Shown here: positions 17,763 through 26,232 of the stretch, piece by piece
Numbering within the stretch: the first letter of the stretch is position 1
How the letters are laid out: each line of letters starts with the position of its first letter
NCBI GenBank assembly: GCA_001650955.1
Contig: LXYP01000045.1
Span: 248,001-312,000, forward strand
Reading direction: 5' to 3'
DNA from: Sphingomonadales bacterium EhC05
GTDB lineage: Bacteria > Pseudomonadota > Alphaproteobacteria > Sphingomonadales > Sphingomonadaceae
DNA: 64,000 bases
Translations under genes and position numbers: made by a program
The notes under the pieces: model-generated
What the model saw: only the letters and a program-made list of their open reading frames with translations
Told to the model about the DNA's origin: nothing
Databases searched by the model: none

Positions 17763-18967
17763 ACTTAGCACCAGACGCAGATACGATCATCCGCATTGCC
17801 GCCAAAGGCGACGGTGTCACCGCAGATGGCCGTCATATCGCCTTTTCCGCTCCGCTGGACAGGTTGAACGACCAGGGTGGCCTGATCAAGGGGCCGCATC
17901 ATATCGAGCCTCCCTGCCGCCATTTTCAGGAATGCGGCGGCTGCAGCCTGCAGCAGCTCGATGACATCAGCTATGCGCAATTCGTAACCGACCGCGTGAG
18001 CTATGCGCTCGAAGGGCAGGGACTGGAGGCGGTCATTCTCCATCCTCCCCAAATCTCGAATCCCAAAAGCCGGATACGTGCGAGTCTCAGGGCGACCAAA
18101 TTGGGTGGCCAGTTCAAGCTCGGCTTTAGTGGCGCCGGCAGCCACCGGATCATTGACCTCCAGCAATGCGATGTCCTGCGTCCCGAACTGTTTGACATCA
18201 TCGCGCCGCTCCGCAAATTTCTGAAAAGCCTCGACCGTCGCAAACATGATATGAATATCGAGATGACTCTGGCGGATCAGGGGGTTGATCTGCTGATCAC
18301 CAATTATGAACCCGAGAATCTCGAACAGCGCGAATCCCTGTCTGCTTTTGCCGAGGCTGCCGGTCTCGCTCGGCTGTCGATCGATAGCGGATATGGGCCG
18401 GAAACCCAATGGGAGCCAGCGCCGGTCACCGTGACATTGTCCGATACGGTCGTGAGCCTTCCTCATGGGAGTTTTCTGCAACCGACACATGATGGACGCG
18501 ACAGATTGGTCGCCGCGATGCTAAAGACTATTGGCGACGCCAAATTGGTGGCGGATCTGTTCGCTGGACTGGGAACCTTCACGCTGGCTCTGGGGCAGGA
18601 TCAAAAAGTCTATGCCGCGGAAGGCTCTCGCGACGCGCTTGGCGCGCTCAAAATGGCGGCCAATCATTCTCCGCGACAGATTTTTTGCGAGCATCGCGAT
18701 CTCTACCGGCGGCCGTTAAGCCCAGAAGAGTTAAACCGTTTTGGGGCAGTCATACTTGATCCCCCGAGAGCCGGAGCGCGGGATCAAATCATCCAGCTGG
18801 CCCAGTCCGATGTTCCAAAAATCTGCTATATCAGCTGCAATCCAGCAAGCTTTGCTCGCGATGCCAAGCAGCTTTGCGAAGCGGGATATACGCTGGAACA
18901 GGTCTGGCCCGTCGGTCAGTTCCTATGGTCAACCCATGTTGAGATTGTTTCGAGCTTCTCGAAGTAA
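17759..18967 (+). CDS. RNA 5-methyluridine methyltransferase (TrmA/RlmC/RlmD family)
   Basis: 402 residues from the ATG that overlaps the nnr stop (ATGA); a GTG two codons earlier is also possible. The 4Fe-4S motif CRHFQECGGC (C53, C59, C62) is near the N-terminus. The methyltransferase domain has VADLFAGLGTFTLALG, the DPPRAG motif (ILDPPRAGARDQI) and the catalytic cysteine in YISCNPASFARD. It methylates a uridine in rRNA or tRNA; which one cannot be decided from sequence alone. An N-terminal TRAM domain is absent or very short. Confidence 0.9.
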   Translation: MNLAPDADTIIRIAAKGDGVTADGRHIAFSAPLDRLNDQGGLIKGPHHIEPPCRHFQECGGCSLQQLDDISYAQFVTDRVSYALEGQGLEAVILHPPQISNPKSRIRASLRATKLGGQFKLGFSGAGSHRIIDLQQCDVLRPELFDIIAPLRKFLKSLDRRKHDMNIEMTLADQGVDLLITNYEPENLEQRESLSAFAEAAGLARLSIDSGYGPETQWEPAPVTVTLSDTVVSLPHGSFLQPTHDGRDRLVAAMLKTIGDAKLVADLFAGLGTFTLALGQDQKVYAAEGSRDALGALKMAANHSPRQIFCEHRDLYRRPLSPEELNRFGAVILDPPRAGARDQIIQLAQSDVPKICYISCNPASFARDAKQLCEAGYTLEQVWPVGQFLWSTHVEIVSSFSK

Positions 18968-18977
18968 CCGACTCCCG

Positions 18978-19946
18978 TCATTCGCTTTTATGTGGGTCCC
19001 AGCGCACGCCGAGCTTTTCTCTCGTATCCACCGACAATTCAAAAACATCGGCTCTCGAATAGTGACCATCTGTATCCAGAGCCGCTTTGGCTTCGGCTCT
19101 GGCGGCGAGATTGATCTCAGCGGTCAAAGTCATGGCGTCATCTTTTGCTTCGGCGACGATTGAACCATCTGGTGCAATGATCAAGCTGCCACCAAATTGC
19201 AGCTGCTGATCGGGGATTTCTTCAATGAGCGCTTGCGCGTCCGCATCGCCGCCAACCATTGTCAGGCCATTCAGCAAATCTGCGCGGTGCATAACGGTGC
19301 CGGCGGCCAGCACATGGCATCCGCCTTCAAAGGCATAATGCCGCGAGGCAATGGCGTAGGTTTCTCTGACGGATGGCCAGCAAGCGACATGAACATCTTC
19401 GTGAAGATTATGCATGGCTGCACGGGCGAGGGGCATCCAATGTTCCCAGCATATCAGATTGCCGACATTACCCCAGTTGGCTTGGTGAACACCCAGCGTC
19501 GACCCATCGCCGCGATTCCAGATCAGTCGTTCGCCGTGGGTCGGTACCAGTTTGCGGTGATCGAGCGGTGTTTGCTCCGGGCGAAAGAGCAGCTGATTAT
19601 TATAGAGGCTCGACCGGACGCGCTCGTGAGCGCCGACCGAGACGCAAATATTCCGCTCGTCGACCAGCTTTTGCAATGGCGCGAGCCTGGAGTCTCCGGG
19701 GACGATCGCCTGATCCATCAATATCCGATGAAGGGCTTTTGTGCCGGGGTGATTCCACAGAGCCGCACCGGGCGCTTCATCCAGCCAGATCGGATAGCCG
19801 CCCAGGAAAGTCTCCCCGAAGGCGATCAGCTCAGCGCCAGCATCGCTGGCGTCTGCAACATATTTGCACAGCTGGCCGATGCCCTGATCAATGCACAGGG
19901 GAATTGGTGCCGCCTGAACGATCGCGACTTTCAATATCTTATCCAT
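18978..19946 (-). CDS. Nitrilase (aliphatic nitrilase branch of the C-N hydrolase family)
   Basis: 322 residues with the catalytic triad E45 (FGETFLGGYP), K132 (HRKLVPTHGERLIW) and C166 (LICWEHWMPLARA). The CWEHxxPL context is that of true nitrilases, which convert R-CN to the acid and ammonia, rather than of N-carbamoylputrescine amidases. It lies downstream of two MAPEG genes and the polyamine block on the same strand, but no functional link is visible. The substrate is unknown. Confidence 0.9.
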   Translation of the reverse strand: MDKILKVAIVQAAPIPLCIDQGIGQLCKYVADASDAGAELIAFGETFLGGYPIWLDEAPGAALWNHPGTKALHRILMDQAIVPGDSRLAPLQKLVDERNICVSVGAHERVRSSLYNNQLLFRPEQTPLDHRKLVPTHGERLIWNRGDGSTLGVHQANWGNVGNLICWEHWMPLARAAMHNLHEDVHVACWPSVRETYAIASRHYAFEGGCHVLAAGTVMHRADLLNGLTMVGGDADAQALIEEIPDQQLQFGGSLIIAPDGSIVAEAKDDAMTLTAEINLAARAEAKAALDTDGHYSRADVFELSVDTREKLGVRWDPHKSE

Positions 19947-19962
19947 GGGGTAATATCCGAAG

Positions 19963-20394
19963 CTAGTGGAAGACCGCTATTGCCGCGTGGATCGCCAGGG
20001 CAATGATGCAAAGGCTTGATAATGCAAAGATGAGAAAGCGCAAACTGACACGATTGATCAACACCTGGACGAGACTATGCAGCACGCGCAAGCCGACATA
20101 AGCCCATGCGATATATAGATTCAGCCCGTCGCCCTGACCGACCATCGCCAGCACGATGCAGATCGCGTAAAATAATGTCGGTTCGGTCAGCAAATGATTA
20201 TAATTATGTGCTTTCCACTGCACTTTCGCGGGCAGAAGATCATCGAGATTGCTGCCGACACCCCCGGTGAGATTGGCAACATCAATTTTGGCTTTGCTCA
20301 TTGCTGGAATGCGGGTGACATACATCCACAGCCAGATCAGCATCGTCCACAGGATGAGCGCGACAACCGGTTGTAGAATGGGGCTATTTTCCAT
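19963..20394 (-). CDS. MAPEG family membrane protein (copy 1)
   Basis: 143 residues with four hydrophobic segments (about 8-25, 75-90, 92-112, 120-140). WKAHNYNHLLTEPTLFYA and the following LAWAYVGLRVLHSLVQVLIN are the membrane-associated eicosanoid/glutathione metabolism pattern, including the conserved polar E-P at the second helix and R in the third. Bacterial members are often of unknown function. It is a tandem paralog of the next gene, 30 bases away. AGGAATAATAAT precedes the ATG. Confidence 0.88.
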   Translation of the reverse strand: MENSPILQPVVALILWTMLIWLWMYVTRIPAMSKAKIDVANLTGGVGSNLDDLLPAKVQWKAHNYNHLLTEPTLFYAICIVLAMVGQGDGLNLYIAWAYVGLRVLHSLVQVLINRVSLRFLIFALSSLCIIALAIHAAIAVFH

Positions 20395-20424
20395 ATTATT
20401 ATTCCTGCTTTGGGATTGTTTTAA

Positions 20425-20853
20425 TTAGAATAGCGTGGCCCAAAGCGCGTTTACCGCCATGATGAGCAAACAAATTGTCGAAGCCAGAAACAGCATGAAA
20501 CGGACGTTCACAAGGTTCACGGTTGATTGCCAGATGCTGTGGATGATACGAATGATCGTATAGGCCCATGCCAGATATAGATTGAGCCCATGTCCCGCAT
20601 CTGCGATCGCCAATATCGCGACAGTTGCGTAATATAGCGTCGGTTGCTCCATCAAATGCTGGTAATTATGGGATTTCCACGCCACTTTTTCGGGCACGTC
20701 CGGATCAATATCCGGCCCGCGGCCACCGGGCTTGGCGGTTAGATCAATCCCCAGCTTCTTTGCCGCGGGCAGTCGCGTACCAGCCATCCAGAAAAGCATG
20801 ATGATCGACCAGATGACCAATAAGGCTGCGGGCGCAAGAATTGCCGTGCTCAT
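20425..20853 (-). CDS. MAPEG family membrane protein (copy 2)
   Basis: 142 residues, about half identical by eye to its neighbour: WKSHNYQHLMEQPTLYYATV, LAWAYTIIRIIHSIWQSTVN. Four membrane helices. The region between helices 1 and 2 is charged and predicted cytoplasmic. The two genes look like a local duplication. GGGAGGGTC lies upstream of the ATG. Confidence 0.88.
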   Translation of the reverse strand: MSTAILAPAALLVIWSIIMLFWMAGTRLPAAKKLGIDLTAKPGGRGPDIDPDVPEKVAWKSHNYQHLMEQPTLYYATVAILAIADAGHGLNLYLAWAYTIIRIIHSIWQSTVNLVNVRFMLFLASTICLLIMAVNALWATLF

Positions 20854-20931
20854 GATAGATTGACCCTCCCAATAGAGAGTTGAACCTGCGTCAGCTTTTG
20901 TAAATTGTCAAATGCAACTTAAAAGCGGGTC

Positions 20932-22131
20932 TCATCCATGTGGAAAGGAAATCACATTCTCTCGGTCCGTGCGATCGAGATAATCTCCGAGATACAGACT
21001 ATCCATCGGCTCATCAAGCACATCATATTCGGCATGATCACCATAGCCGTTGAACTTGGTCCGCATCGCGGAACCATAAGCGCCCATCATCCCTATTTCG
21101 ATATAGTCGCCCGCTTTGATATCATCCGGCAGCAGAAATGGCCCCGCCATATAGTCCATGTCATCACAGGTCGGACCATAGAAGCTATATTCTGCAAAAT
21201 CGGTGTCATTGTCGGCGCTGTCGATCAGCTTGACCGGGAAACGCCAGCCGATATGGGCGGCGTCAAACAATGTGCCATAGGCGCCATCATTGATGTAAAG
21301 CTCGTAGCCACGCCGCTTCTCGACTTTGACAATCAAAGAACTATATTCCGCCGACAGCGCGCGCCCAGGTTCACACCATAGTTCCGCCGAATAGCTGATC
21401 GGAAGATCTTCAAAGGTCCGGTCAATTGCCTGAAAATAATGGTTCAGCGATGGCGGCTCCAGACCTGGATAGATGGATGGAAAGCCGCCGCCGACATTGA
21501 CGATATCGACGGTGACAGATGCCTCGACAATGGCGGTCCGGACGCGCTCAAGAGCGTGAACAAATGCCAGCGGCGTCATCGCCTGACTGCCGACGTGGAA
21601 GCAGACCCCAAGCTGTTCTGCCGCCTGACGGGCGAACTGCAGCAATTCGGCTGCTTCATCGACTTCGACGCCAAATTTCGAGGCGAGGCTGATTTCGGCA
21701 AATTCGGAGGCCACTTGCAGACGCACACATAGAGTCAGGTCTTCAGCATGTCCGGTAGCACGGCTGATCTTCTCAAGCTCTTCCTTGCTGTCGAGTGAGA
21801 AAATCCGGACATCATGCTGCTGAAACGCCTCTCTGATCGACGTTTCCTGCTTGATCGGATTCATATAGCATAGAGTCGCATCGGGCAGGGTGCCGCGGAC
21901 GAGGCGGACTTCGTCAATCGAGGCCACGTCATAATGGGTCACGCCTGAATCCCACAAGAGCTGCAGCAATGCAGGGGAAGGATTGGCCTTCACGGCATAG
22001 AGTGACTTGCCTGGAAATTGTTCGACAAAATAGGTCGCCGCACGCCGGGCAGCATGCGGGCGGTTCAATATGACGGGAATGTCGGGTTTGAGAGCCTTGG
22101 TCAGCTCCTCAGCATCATGGAAAATGTGCAA
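20932..22131 (-). CDS. Ornithine/lysine decarboxylase, fold type III PLP enzyme
   Basis: 399 residues of the alanine-racemase-fold decarboxylase family. PLP lysine K48 is in SLYAVKANPSP; GGGFPSIYPG binds PLP phosphate; YGPTCDDMDYM carries the active-site cysteine contributed across the dimer; WCEPGRALSAE is the C-terminal-side motif. Length and motifs fit eukaryotic-type ODC used by many alphaproteobacteria. Product would be putrescine (or cadaverine). The only canonical start in frame is TTG at 22131, about nine bases after AAGGGGG; an in-frame stop lies just upstream. See the leader entry for likely regulation. Confidence 0.93.
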   Translation of the reverse strand: MHIFHDAEELTKALKPDIPVILNRPHAARRAATYFVEQFPGKSLYAVKANPSPALLQLLWDSGVTHYDVASIDEVRLVRGTLPDATLCYMNPIKQETSIREAFQQHDVRIFSLDSKEELEKISRATGHAEDLTLCVRLQVASEFAEISLASKFGVEVDEAAELLQFARQAAEQLGVCFHVGSQAMTPLAFVHALERVRTAIVEASVTVDIVNVGGGFPSIYPGLEPPSLNHYFQAIDRTFEDLPISYSAELWCEPGRALSAEYSSLIVKVEKRRGYELYINDGAYGTLFDAAHIGWRFPVKLIDSADNDTDFAEYSFYGPTCDDMDYMAGPFLLPDDIKAGDYIEIGMMGAYGSAMRTKFNGYGDHAEYDVLDEPMDSLYLGDYLDRTDRENVISFPHG

Positions 22132-22277
22132 CTCAAGGGACCCCCTTACAGGCTAAGATCGATTGAGCTGCCTTGCGGTGTCGCAAGCGTCCATGGGGCA
22201 GCAAAGCGCGGCTATATGGCTAAGAGGCTGTCCTGTAAAGGCCCAATGGCTTGCGGGCAGCTGAGAAACACCCCTCA
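22132..22277 (-). promoter_or_regulatory. Structured mRNA leader of the ornithine decarboxylase gene
   Basis: 146 nt between the upstream stop and the TTG start. Read as RNA it can form: a helix CCUUUACAGG (22232-22241) with CCUGUAAGG (22144-22152), whose 3' arm covers part of the AAGGGGG ribosome site; a competing hairpin AAGGG-GGU-CCCUU (22135-22147); a hairpin CUUGCG-ACAC-CGCAAG (22172-22187); and a long-range pairing of AGCUGCC (22256-22262) with GGCAGCU (22166-22172). Some of these exclude each other. A conserved leader called speF is known upstream of alphaproteobacterial ODC genes; membership here is unverified. Confidence 0.6.
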
Positions 22278-23447
22278 TTAACTTAGCCGGTCGCGAAATG
22301 CGGTCCAGTCAAATTGCTTCACGCAGCGCAATTCATCGGTCTGGCTGTTCCACAGCCAGATGGAGGGCAGCGGCACGCCGTTGAACGTGGTGGTCTTGAC
22401 CATCGAATAATGGGCCTGATCGAGAAAGGCGATGCGCTGGCCGATATGAGGCTTTTCGGGTAGGATATAATCTCCAATGATATCACCCGCCAGACAGCTT
22501 GGTCCGCCGAGACGAACGGGCGTGCCGTCGCTGCCCTCGTCGCGCATGGCCGGGCGATAGGGCGCTTCAATCACGTCCGGCATATGGCAGGTCGCCGAGA
22601 TATCGGTGATTCCGATCGGCATGCCATTGTCGAACAGATCGAGGATTTCTCCGACCAATATCCCGGCATCCAGCGCGACTGCCTCGCCCGGCTCGAGATA
22701 GATGTCACAGCCGGACCTGGCTTTGAGCGCGGCGACAAATGCGATCAGCGCTTCGCAATCATAATCATTGCGCGTGATATGATGACCGCCGCCGAGATTG
22801 ATCCATTTCAGCTGATCATAATGGGGAGCGATCCTTGGTTCGAGCCTGTCCCAGGTCTGTTGGAGCGCATCAAAGCCCTGCTCGCAGAGATTGTGGACGT
22901 GGATTCCCGACACATGTTGGAAATGCGCGGGGACGAGCTGGCTTACCGGAAAACCGAGCCGACTATGCGGCTGACTGGGGTCATATTTTGCGGTTTCTCC
23001 GAGTGGAATCTCGGGATTGAGTCTTAATCCCAGTTCGCAATTGTCGAGTCCAAGAGCTTGATTGGAATCGCTTTTCCAGCGTTCAATCTGCTTGGGATTG
23101 TTAAATGTAAGATGTTGGGAAATAGCGCATAATTCCCGAAGGTCATCGGCTTTATAGGCGGGGGAATAGCTGCTGACAGGCCCGTTGAAATGGTCTTTCG
23201 CGAGCCGCGCCTCCCACAAACCTGAGGCACAATAGCCATCGAGAAATTCGTCGATCAGTGGTGCTAGCGACCACATCGAGAAGGCTTTCAGCGCCAATAG
23301 GATTTTGGCGCCGGACCGGGACTTGATCTCAGCCAGGCATTCCAAATTCCGGCGTACAGCGGCTTCATCTACGACAAAGGCGGGCGAGGGCACTCTGCTG
23401 AGGTCAAAATGCGCAAAAGCGCCGGGATCGCCCGCTTTCGTTTCCAT
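22278..23447 (-). CDS. nspC: Carboxynorspermidine/carboxyspermidine decarboxylase
   Basis: 389 residues, fold type III PLP decarboxylase of the NspC branch. K54 in LLALKAFSMW is the PLP lysine; CELGLRLNPEIPLGE, GIHVHNLCEQ, WINLGGGHHITR, YLEPGEAVAL and the late FLDQAHYSMVKTTTFNG are characteristic. It decarboxylates carboxy(nor)spermidine to the triamine. Its ATG overlaps the macrodomain stop (TAATG). With ODC supplying putrescine, spermidine is the likelier product than norspermidine; this is inference. Confidence 0.93.
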   Translation of the reverse strand: METKAGDPGAFAHFDLSRVPSPAFVVDEAAVRRNLECLAEIKSRSGAKILLALKAFSMWSLAPLIDEFLDGYCASGLWEARLAKDHFNGPVSSYSPAYKADDLRELCAISQHLTFNNPKQIERWKSDSNQALGLDNCELGLRLNPEIPLGETAKYDPSQPHSRLGFPVSQLVPAHFQHVSGIHVHNLCEQGFDALQQTWDRLEPRIAPHYDQLKWINLGGGHHITRNDYDCEALIAFVAALKARSGCDIYLEPGEAVALDAGILVGEILDLFDNGMPIGITDISATCHMPDVIEAPYRPAMRDEGSDGTPVRLGGPSCLAGDIIGDYILPEKPHIGQRIAFLDQAHYSMVKTTTFNGVPLPSIWLWNSQTDELRCVKQFDWTAFRDRLS

Positions 23448-23974
23448 TATGCAGATGTCTCTATGGCGTGCTGAAACACAAGGAGTGTGGGTTCGTCAAA
23501 ACAGACCAAAGTCAGGCAATCAAAAGCGTCCGGATATTCCAAGACTAATTCGCGGGACGTGTTTACTGCAATATTTGCAGCTAAATCAATCGGATGGTTG
23601 TATATTCCGGTTGATATTGCAGGTATCCCGACCGACCGCGCCCCGATTTCGACAGCGCGTGTGAGCGAGTTTTTATAGCAATTCACAAGCAAATCCGGTT
23701 CGCCATTACCGCCGCCACGCCATACCGGGCCGACCGTGTGGCTGATATGGGCCGCGGGGAGCCTATATCCTTTGGTGACTTTGGCTTGTCCGGTCTTGCA
23801 ACCGCCCAACATGCGACATTCAAACTCGAGATCCGGTCCGGCCGTACGATGTATGGCGCCATCGACTCCGCCACCGCCGAGCAGCGAACTATTGGCAGCA
23901 TTGACAATAGCATCAAATGGCATTTTGGTAATATTACCTTGCTTCGCAATGATTTGGGTCTGTCCAACGATCAT
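23447..23974 (-). CDS. Macrodomain protein (YmdB/MacroD-like ADP-ribose hydrolase)
   Basis: 175 residues, one macro domain. ADP-ribose-binding signatures are present: QGNITKMPFDAIVNAAN, the asparagine-rich NAANSSLLGGGGVDGAIH at about 26-43, and the phosphate loop IPAISTGIYNHP. Proteins of this subgroup deacetylate O-acetyl-ADP-ribose or remove mono-ADP-ribose. It lies between the two carboxynorspermidine genes, three bases after the first and overlapping the second by one base, so it is part of the same transcript. Confidence 0.92.
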   Translation of the reverse strand: MIVGQTQIIAKQGNITKMPFDAIVNAANSSLLGGGGVDGAIHRTAGPDLEFECRMLGGCKTGQAKVTKGYRLPAAHISHTVGPVWRGGGNGEPDLLVNCYKNSLTRAVEIGARSVGIPAISTGIYNHPIDLAANIAVNTSRELVLEYPDAFDCLTLVCFDEPTLLVFQHAIETSA

Positions 23975-23977
23975 TTG

Positions 23978-25195
23978 TCAAAAACCCAAGGGTGCCTCCA
24001 ATTCTTCCAATGTCCATGGCAGACCATGTTCGTTGAGCATGTCCATGAATGGATCGGGATCGAACTGTTCCATGTTGAAAACGCCTTTGCCCGCCCATGT
24101 TCCGGACAGCATCAGCGCGGCCCCGATCATCGCCGGTACGCCGGTCGTATAGCTGACACCCTGATTGCCAGTCTCTGCAAACGCCGCTTCGTGGCTGCAG
24201 ATATTCTTGACGTAGAGGGTTTTCTTGACGCCATCTTTTTCACCGGTCGCAATCACCCCGATATTGGTGTTGCCCCTGGTCGTTTCTCCAAGACTCGCTG
24301 GTTCCGGCAACACGGCTTTCAGAAACTGCAGCGGGACGATCTCTCGTCCTTCATATACCACTGGGTCAATTCGCGTCATACCGACATTCTGGAGGACTTC
24401 CAAATGTGTCAGATAGGCGTTGCCAAAGGTCATCCAGAATCGAATGCGCTGGATTTCGGGGAGGTGGGTTTTGAGCGATTCAATTTCCTCATGATACATC
24501 AGATACATATTCTTCGTGCCGACCGCTTCAAAATCAAAAGTCTGTTTATGGGAAAGGGCAGGAGTTTCCACCCATGCGCCGTTTTCCCAATGACGAGCTG
24601 CCGCCGTAACTTCGCGAATGTTGATTTCCGGATTGAAATTGGTCGCAAAATGCTGGCCATGATCGCCGCCGTTGCAATCTAGAATATCGACCGTGTCGAT
24701 CCGGTCGAAATGATGCTTTTTCAGCCAGCAGGTGAATACTGATGTTACGCCAGGATCAAATCCCGAACCGAGCAGCGCCATGATACCGGCATCCTTGAAC
24801 CGGTCTTGATAATCCCATTGCCAGTGATATTCAAATTTCGCTTCGTCACGCGGTTCATAATTGGCGGTGTCGAGATAATCGGTTTGGGTCGCAAGACAGG
24901 CATCCATGATCGGCAGATCCTGGTAGGGAAGGGCCAGATTGACCACGAGATCGGGCTTGAGGCTTTCAATTAACGCGGTCAGTGCGGGAACATCATCGGC
25001 GTCTATTTGCGCGGTTGCGACAGCAACACCCGTGCGCTGCTCGACCGATACCGCGATGGCATCGCATTTGGATAATGTGCGACTGGCCAGAAATATCTCA
25101 GAAAACGGTCCACTTTTGACCGCAACGAGCTGTGCCATTTTATGCACCGCTACCGAACTGACGCCGCCTGCGCCGATCACCAAAACTTTGCTCAT
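23978..25195 (-). CDS. Carboxynorspermidine/carboxyspermidine dehydrogenase
   Basis: 405 residues of the saccharopine dehydrogenase family. N-terminal Rossmann motif VIGAGGVSSVAVHK (5-18), then LASRTLSKCDAIA, the family core TDYLDTANYEPRDEAKFEYHW in part, and GSGFDPGVTSVFTCW. It couples a diamine with aspartate semialdehyde using NADPH, giving carboxy(nor)spermidine for the decarboxylase downstream. First gene of the polyamine operon; its start is only 53 bases from the divergent dehydratase gene, so the two promoters share that gap. Confidence 0.93.
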   Translation of the reverse strand: MSKVLVIGAGGVSSVAVHKMAQLVAVKSGPFSEIFLASRTLSKCDAIAVSVEQRTGVAVATAQIDADDVPALTALIESLKPDLVVNLALPYQDLPIMDACLATQTDYLDTANYEPRDEAKFEYHWQWDYQDRFKDAGIMALLGSGFDPGVTSVFTCWLKKHHFDRIDTVDILDCNGGDHGQHFATNFNPEINIREVTAAARHWENGAWVETPALSHKQTFDFEAVGTKNMYLMYHEEIESLKTHLPEIQRIRFWMTFGNAYLTHLEVLQNVGMTRIDPVVYEGREIVPLQFLKAVLPEPASLGETTRGNTNIGVIATGEKDGVKKTLYVKNICSHEAAFAETGNQGVSYTTGVPAMIGAALMLSGTWAGKGVFNMEQFDPDPFMDMLNEHGLPWTLEELEAPLGF

Positions 25196-25248
25196 AGTTC
25201 ACACTCTATATGCTGGAGAATTTCAACCACCGCATATAGGGTACCGTT

Positions 25249-26232
25249 ATGACAGAGCAATACCTGATGGACCCATCTCGAAAACCTTCCCTTGCTGGTG
25301 TCGAGCGCGCGGCTAGGAAAGTCGAGGCAATCTTGCCTCCCACACCCTTGTTGCCGCTTGAAGTCGACGGTCAGATCATCTGGTGCAAAGCGGAATGCCT
25401 GCAACCCATAGGTGCGTTTAAGATTCGGGGTGGCTGGCATCGACTAACTGATTTGAGCGATGATCAGCGCAAACGCGGCGTGGTCGCTTTTTCAAGCGGC
25501 AATCATGCGCAGGGCGTGGCCTGGGCCGCCAGGAGACTTGGGATAAATGCAACAATAATAATGCCGGAAGACGCTCCGAAGGCAAAACTTGCGAACACCA
25601 AAGCGCTTGGTGCAAAGGTTGTGACTTATGATCGTATGACGGGTGCGCGGGAAACAATGGCCGCCGATATCGCATCGAAAACAGGGGCCACGGTGGTGCC
25701 GAGTTTTGATGACCCCTGGATCGTCGAAGGGCAAGGCAGTTGCGGTCTGGAAATTCGCGATCAGATGATCCACCTGACTGGCTCTGCGCCGGATCAGATC
25801 ATTGCGTGCTGCGGGGGAGGTGGTCTTGCCACCGGCACTGCTCTTGCCAATCCGGACGCAGAAGTGACGGTGGTGGAACCCGAAGGATGGGATGACATGC
25901 GGCGCTCATTGGCATTGGGTATGATCGTTCCGGTCGAGGATAATCCGCCAGCAACCGCTTGCGATGCACTGCAAACTTTACAGGTAGCTCCCATAACTTT
26001 CGATATTCTGAAAGAGCGTGGCGTAAGAGGGGTGTTCGTCACCGAGAAAGAAGTCCATGACGCGATGAGAATCGCATTTGAGAAACTGCAACTGGTTGTT
26101 GAACCCGGTGGTGCCGTGGCGCTTGCAGCGATATTGGCTGGTAAAGCCAATATGACGGGCCAGACGGCCGTCACTCTATCGGGCGGGAATGTCGATCACG
26201 AACTATACGCCGGAATATTGATGGCAGTCTAA
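25249..26232 (+). CDS. Threonine dehydratase / serine racemase-like PLP enzyme
   Basis: 327 residues, fold type II PLP enzyme without a regulatory ACT domain. K58 in [10 protein letters not shown] is the Schiff-base lysine, [10 protein letters not shown] binds the substrate carboxylate and [10 protein letters not shown] the PLP phosphate. Short enzymes of this kind are catabolic threonine/serine dehydratases or serine racemases; the sequence alone does not separate them. Its last four bases overlap the end of the convergent hemA. Confidence 0.9.
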   Translation: MTEQYLMDPSRKPSLAGVERAARKVEAILPPTPLLPLEVDGQIIWCKAECLQPIGAFKIRGGWHRLTDLSDDQRKRGVVAFSSGNHAQGVAWAARRLGINATIIMPEDAPKAKLANTKALGAKVVTYDRMTGARETMAADIASKTGATVVPSFDDPWIVEGQGSCGLEIRDQMIHLTGSAPDQIIACCGGGGLATGTALANPDAEVTVVEPEGWDDMRRSLALGMIVPVEDNPPATACDALQTLQVAPITFDILKERGVRGVFVTEKEVHDAMRIAFEKLQLVVEPGGAVALAAILAGKANMTGQTAVTLSGGNVDHELYAGILMAV

